From: Lanius collurio
Lineage: Eukaryota; Chordata; Aves; Passeriformes; Laniidae
NCBI GenBank assembly: GCA_020086605.1
Contig: JACBWW010000018.1
Span: forward strand, 12,779,139-12,843,138
Length of the DNA stretch: 64,000 nucleotides
Direction: 5' to 3'
In this document: positions 57,751 to 64,000 of the stretch, in pieces
Layout of the letters: every line of letters begins with the position of its first letter
Position numbering within the stretch: position 1 is the stretch's first letter
Translations under genes and position numbers: made by a program
Notes under the pieces: model-generated
The model's input: only the letters and a program-made list of their open reading frames with translations
The model's database searches: none
What the model was told of the DNA's origin: nothing

Positions 57751-60700
57751 TCTCCAGTTTGCGAAAAAGGATTTTTAAAAGTATTCATTTAACTTCATTT
57801 CTTTTGTCAAATGTCGGATTTTTAAGAATGTATCTGCCTATTTATTCTATCCTACTTGGTTTATCCCCAAAAGAATGATGAAAATGACAAGGGGAAGCAT
57901 TAAATATGCCTACTCTTGCAAAATATCCACTATATTGTAAATATTAATCTTGGAAGATTTTGTTTGAAAACTTGCACTTGATTTGAGATGAAAAACCTTT
58001 AACATGTAATAATTAAACGATATGTAAGCTTCTGTTTGGTTGAAAAACAGCTTACCTGCAGTTAGCTTTGATAGATGAATGAAATCCCAGGGTCTTTAAA
58101 ATCTCTTGATGACTAAAGTAGTGGGAGAAAAGATACTAAATGTACCCAAAGAAGTTTCAGAGCTGTGGGTGTACCACATGCATTTGTAGTTTTTATGCTA
58201 TAAAGTTCCAAATGCTAATTTTTTTAATCGTTTTTCATTTTCATTTGAAGGGGATGAGGAGGAAAGACGGCTTGCCTTTCCAAATTTGAAAATAGTAAAT
58301 TTGAGGAAAACATGAATACACTATTTCTGTATTGTCCTACTCTAATGTTTATGCACGCTCTTGGTTTGAGATTAGATTAGTTTGACTGGCTGCTTCAGTG
58401 TGAAGGCATAAAGGGCAAACAAACTGCTTTTTGCAGTATGAGGGAACAATAAAACTGCACAATAAAACTGTTAATTTGCATGTAAAATGCACTTTAGGTA
58501 ACTGAGTGTGAGATATACCTCACACTTGTATGTGTATTCACCTAAATAAAAAAATTCATGTTCAGGTTTGTTGCAACAAAGCTGCAGCCTCCTCTCTGAC
58601 TGTCAAATAGAGCATTCTGGTTTTATGAAAGTGTATTACCAAAATATTCAACCTCTGAAATGGACAAAAAGGGTACATACTTGCTGAGGACTCAGTCTTC
58701 ATAGCAAATCTGAAACTTCCCTCAGGTTTCAGTAAAGAAGATCCACCCGATGAAACTGGAATTGTAGACAGCTAATGATCCTCAGCTCCTCTGAAATGTG
58801 GAGCTCTGGTTACAAAGGCTTTGCCAGCTTATGGTGGTTTGTACACAGCAGTGCTCCTCTAACTATGGTATAAGGCTTACGTTGGCAACTAAGGGAAAAA
58901 AAAAGGGACAGATGTTACCTTATTTTTCTGAAATCAAAGGAAACACAAGATTCTTATTGAGATTATATGTATCTTTTTGTTTAATTACATGGTCCTCAGA
59001 CCTTTAATTGCCTCTACTTTACACATGGTTTCCTGTGTAAGTGGTGAAGTGTTGTTCTATCAGTTCTGAGCATATTGATCCTGAGAATCCTGTGCAGGGG
59101 CTGTGTAGTGATTTTTATTCTTTCTGCATTGGCTGCAGTTGAGGTACGTAAGGGGTGTCTTTCCAAATCAGGGATTAATACCTTCACTCCTCTTCAGACT
59201 GTTACTACTTACAGCTTTTAAAAGCAAAGTTGATAGGACTTCTTAGCATCTGACTGGTAACTCCAGATCTTGAGGCTAACAGGGCGTATTCTTTAGATGT
59301 CCTATCTTGTATCTTTTGCAGTTGATCACTTGATGGTTATATTTATGCTTCCACTTCCTGACCTTGCTACATACTTGAGTGTTCAAATGTTGAAATCCTT
59401 CATTCCATCTGCTGCTTCTGTGTTCAAGATCTTGGGTAATTGCTGAGATTTAAAAGATGAAAGCAGTTCTGGGATGTTGGCAAATTTTCAGCAACAAAGT
59501 TTCTGCACAACACCATCAGTTCCTTGAGGTCCTTTCTGCTGCCCTTTTTTTTTGTTGCAAGATCATGATACTGTAGTACTACTTCATTATCTGATGGTAA
59601 ATCCTCCTAAAAAGCTTTTGACCCAATCTTGGATGTTGTCAGAGTTGTGCAGGACATGTATTGTGATGTGTTGCATTCTTATCAACTTGCAGTGTAATCC
59701 AGTTCTTTTCTGTGAAGCTTTCATGGTCGCCATTGTGTTCCCCATCTTGTTAACAGGAGTCTTCTGATGAACAAAACACTAAAGTGGAAAGATGAAGAAA
59801 ATCCTGCTTCTCAGAATCTTTGTGGAGGAAATGGGTTGCTGATTTCCTGCTTAGGCTTACTGTCAGGCTCTCCTGGGGTAAAAGAAAGCTTAGAAGAAAA
59901 ATATTAGGCAAAACTATTGGGAAAATAGCACTGTTAGGCATTTCTGACAATTTACTGCAAAAGAGTAGTGAGAGAAAAAAATTAAAAATTTAGTTCCAGC
60001 AGGTAGCACGGTAGTCCTTATAGTCTGTGTGATATAGACTCTTAAATGCTAGTGCAAGCTTAGTGGTAATGATTTTTCCTTCCAGACATGTATGTTAAGG
60101 GCCATAGAACTTGCTCCTTTTTGAAGACTGATTTGTTTATAATTTTCATTATCTTCTTTGAGCTATGTGTAGTCTAGCAGTAAAGAACAAATTAAATGAA
60201 GTGTACATCTTAAAAGGATTTGTTCTATTTCTTTGTTGTATCAGACCATATGAATTATTGAGGAGAAACGAAACCTTGTAGGTGCAGACAACCTTAAAAA
60301 GTGATACCTACAAGCAGACCTTTGCTTTAATAATTTTATTAATTCAGTAAATACTGTTGCTTTGTTTCATTTAAATATTTTCTGCGAGGAGATGTCCGAG
60401 TTGGGAGGAGTAGAGGAATGTTCTTTTTAACACTGAAGATTTAATTCCTGTTTCTCCAGGGAAATTTGAAATGCAGATAGTGCTTGCTATGGACCTGAAA
60501 ACTTGGCTTATTCATCAACATAATAATCTTCTGTTCAGGAAATGTATTTCCATATTTCAATCCCCGAAACTCATACAAAATTTCTAGGATTTCAGGGTGG
60601 GGGTTCAACATTCTGATTAAAAGCCCTGCTCTTCATGTAGGGCACATAGAATTTCAATCTATTGATAAAATGTTTTGTGGCAATGACTGAAGAATTAATA

Positions 60701-63700
60701 ATGTAAGAAGTACCAGCATGAATGAGGAATTTTATCTTAGCGTGTCAGGGAGAGTTCATCATCTGTTCCTCAGTATGGAGAGGCTCTGGGCCAGCAGGGA
60801 AAAAACTCTGCAGTGCCAAACCAGGACTTCAATAGGCTCTGTGACAGGCTGCAACAGTGTTCTATCTTCAGACCATATTAATGGTTGTGACACATCTCTT
60901 AAGTTGTAAAACTCTTCTTATAGCTCTCTATGCTGTTATCCAAATTGTTAGGCCTTATTGTTCCATGTATGCCTCCTTTGTCCCTCAATATGTCCTGTTT
61001 CTTTTTTAGTCTCTGGTTGGTCTGATGCCATTACTCATGTACCAGCTGTATTCCTGCTTGGCACGGTGGTTAACATGCCTCTAGATGCCCTTGTGTGTCT
61101 CACTATACATGAAGGAAATCAAATTAAGTACGCAGTGATTGAAGGGAACCTTGAGAAGCTGGAGGGAGGTCTGCCATCCAGCAGGACCTCAGCAAGGCAG
61201 GGGAAAGCAAAAATGGGAAGACTTTGTCTGAAAAGTAACAATCCTGTATAGCTGTGCTGGTGGACAGGGACCTTTGCAACCTGGTGACCAGCAAATGGCC
61301 CTTGGTCAGCAGTGAAAAGTGGAAGTCTCCAGTGGCATCAGTCACAGTGGTGTGTGTGTTCCCCTGGCCTGAGGCTGCCCTAAGCAGCCAGTCTCTGACT
61401 CTTTCTAAACTCATCTGTGAGTAACTGCTTTGCATCTGAAGGGTGATCCCAAGGTGCAACTGCTATGGGATGAAAGGGAAGTGGAGGCAGAGGAAGAGAC
61501 AAATCAGACCAAGTAGGTGAGTAAGTGTAATATCTTCTGTGGTACACCTGCATTTTAATTTGCCTTTACATCACACAGATCATAGTCTATCCTCTGATTA
61601 ATGTCGACTGTCCTTTTTGCTATCTGTCACCTTATAGACTCTGACATAGAGGAGGAGACATTCCTGTAAATTATCAGGTCCATATTCTTGTCTTGCACTT
61701 ACATATCTCATTTCCAGGTTTTCACATTCAGTAGTACTTTTTTTTTTTTCAAGCTGTCTTTAAGGTTGGCTGAAAGAACATGTCAGCTCCATTGAAGTCT
61801 AAGTTGTGCATTAAGGAGCTGTTCTGCATAGAATATGTGCAAGTAAGAGAGCTGTGTCTTTTTAAGATTAGAGGATGAGACTTCAGCAATAATGCCATTG
61901 AAATTGCAGTGGTAAAAAACCATTACTTCCATTTCATGAGTCCAAATATATGGATGTATTCAAAAGCCCCAGAATGAATACCAGTTGATTTTGTGACTTG
62001 TTCCTGTTCTTCTGCAAGTATATTCAAGAAATGAATCAAAACTTTTCATAATTAAAAGAAAAAAACCAACCAAACATACACTATTGGAAAATAATTTATT
62101 ATTGGGCTTTTATTAATCTGTATTTTTTTACAGTGATGTATTAATTCTAGAATTAATAATTATTAGTTAGTTGCCCATAGCACCTTTGACCTCTCCAATT
62201 TGTTATTTGTCAGCATCTGATTTGTAGTGACCACTGATTCCAGCCTCCTCACTTTCAGGAACACAGTCTAAAAATACAAGCTAGAATATGATGAATGAAT
62301 GAGCAAAAGACTAAAGGCAGGATGTGGCTTCCATGGCAGTTAGATTTTGTTTGAAGAGGAGATGACTTTAAAAGCACTGTTGATCACCACTCTTCTGTGA
62401 GAGCAGACAGGCCCTGCAGACCCCTGTCCGTGGCCACAGTGTGTGTGGTGTTATGGTCAGCAGTGTGTAGTGGATTACTCCAGGATAAATTGTTTCCTTA
62501 GCTTGTGTCTGCATCTTCTGGTCTAAGAGTGACCCATTCCTTTTTTAGAGGAGAGTTTAGCCATCATCATTCTGTTTGCTTCCTGGGATTTTTGGAGTGG
62601 AAGAAAGTCTTTTACTGGTCATTTGAAGGAGGTGCCATGATGTATGTCAGAGTTCAGCTGTGCTTCGTGTATGCTGGGCTGGGTGACTGGTGACAGTATC
62701 CCCATTTAAAAGGCTGCAAAGTCAGGTCTTCAGTTTTCTTCCATCATCTCCTGTATTCCTCCTGCACTGCAGCTGTGCAGGAAGCTGTATCTAGCAAACT
62801 GAACTGTGTTTTAGGAGGGTGGTGGAGGAGTCACAGCAGAGGAAAAAAGTACATTCCTGACAGTCCTCATTACAGAGCATGAAGAGTATGGGAGACTGCT
62901 CATTTATAAAAGTTGTCCTCCACCCTTAAACAGCTGTTCTGGTTTTGTGCATTGCCGTGCAGTATTTGAACATCTTGGGAAGTCACAGATGTTTGACTCA
63001 TACACTGGACCTGATTTGATCCTTATTTCTAATGCTGGAGCCTTCTGGTTGAGATCACTGTGATGAAAAACTTGCTCCCAGCTCCCACTTCACGAAGGAG
63101 CAACAGTTTTGTTACTTGTCAGGTCTGGCACTTGGTCCTCAGCTGTTTCACCACTGCTTCCTGTGTTTATAACTGGACAGTGGGTCTTGGCTGTGGATAT
63201 GACATTTACTCAGAATTATGATCATTTTCTGTGAACTTTATGCCTGACACAGATGTTTCAGAGAGAAATGCACCTTTGTATTCTCTGGCTTCAAAAAGTA
63301 TTAAATTAAGGAAAACAAGGGTAGCATTAACACAGCACAGCTCAGATCAGATGTTTTTAATATATTGCTAGCCCAGGATGAAAACATGAAGAAAATTTTT
63401 GTGACTAGGTGGTACATAATTGGATGTACATTTCTATATTCTGATTCTCTGAGGGTATCTTCTGCATTGTTTTTGTGCTTGTAATCCAGTATTGGACTAA
63501 TACTTGTGAATATGTTTGCATGATAATAACTTTTACTGGTTTTTATGTGATAGAAACAGTGAAAGTAGTCATTTCTATGCAAAAAAACATAGAAATAAAG
63601 TGGGGTTTGTCTGGAATCCAGCAGCTATTTGATCCATATCCAGCTGTAGGGCCCAGATATGCCATCCCTCCATCACATGGCAGTGGTGGGAAATAGCCCA

Positions 63701-64000
63701 GAGCACCAGCTTGGTGCCTCAGGGGCCTGTGGCATTTCAAAAATCTGCAATGAATTGGGTGGTAATGGGGTGTATCTCTCCTTTCTTCCATGGTACTTCT
63801 GTCTGCTTCTTTTTGCTTGACCTACCCTTTCAGTGTTTTGATGTTCTGTTTTTGCTTCTTCCAGCTTATTCTGTCTTACAATTTGCCTCTTGGAATAGAG
63901 GTTTAATTACTGAACAGATGTGTTGTCTTCATTCTGCATGCTCTAACTGCCTTTATCTCTGTTCTTCATTTTGAATCTTAAACTTCTAGCTCCACAGGAC

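Larger units (their letters stand above)
48794..64000 (+). other. ACAP2: ACAP2 intron 1 (continues past window)
   Basis: 15.2 kb without any recognisable coding exon. The expected second exon (AALEEVEGDVAELE pattern) was searched for and is absent. CpG-rich DNA persists to about 49100, then the sequence turns AT-rich. It contains a TA repeat at about 49476-49494, a 42-base duplication at 55321-55387 and a 25-base tandem pair at 57701-57750. Patches near 50870-51010, 52980-53120, 56590-56820 and 61130-61400 are richer in GC and could be old mobile-element or conserved non-coding sequence, which I cannot assign. Confidence 0.75.

Noticed and set aside
63590..63800. Moderately GC-rich patch near the window end as a gene fragment
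   Set aside because: Open frames on both strands are equally long and no family is recognised. Probably an old repeat or plain intron.

Overview
The window is vertebrate nuclear DNA, most likely avian. The evidence is split genes with GT/AG introns, CpG-island promoters, and two 3' fragments of a CR1-type LINE, the dominant avian retrotransposon. The species cannot be told from the sequence. There are no bacterial features, operons or CRISPR arrays, and I found no tRNA or rRNA genes. All recognised genes lie on the + strand.

Layout. (1) 1-10.4 kb holds the last three coding exons of a D-beta-hydroxybutyrate dehydrogenase gene (BDH1 or an avian BDH1 paralogue). Its 5' exons lie before the window. 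(2) 10.4-23.3 kb is GC-rich intergenic DNA with a G-quadruplex-like tract and a long C-run, and no gene I can support. (3) 23.3-29.1 kb is a complete APOD gene (apolipoprotein D, a secreted lipocalin) with a TATA box, a non-coding first exon and four coding exons giving 189 residues. (4) 30.4-31.7 kb is a truncated CR1 whose 3' tail runs straight into a GTGTCC-rich minisatellite and then a 389-base assembly gap. (5) 31.7-46.4 kb is PPP1R2 (protein phosphatase inhibitor 2) in six coding exons, about 227 residues, with a long 3'UTR. (6) 46.4-48.7 kb is intergenic and contains a poly(A)-signal-plus-A15 structure and a CpG island with four inverted CCAAT boxes. (7) 48741-48793 is coding exon 1 of ACAP2, and the remaining 15.2 kb is its AT-rich first intron.

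APOD-PPP1R2-ACAP2 in one orientation matches the human 3q29 order as I know it. BDH1 directly upstream of APOD does not, so either a rearrangement or a paralogue is involved. The genes are functionally unrelated (ketone-body oxidation, lipid transport, PP1 control, Arf6 GAP), so this is conserved synteny rather than a pathway cluster. I found no undescribed system. The points most worth checking are the CR1-seeded minisatellite at the PPP1R2 promoter, the loss of the apoA-II-linking cysteine and of one glycosylation site in APOD, the divergent PPP1R2 C-terminus, the BDH1 position, and the retrocopy-like tail beside the ACAP2 promoter.
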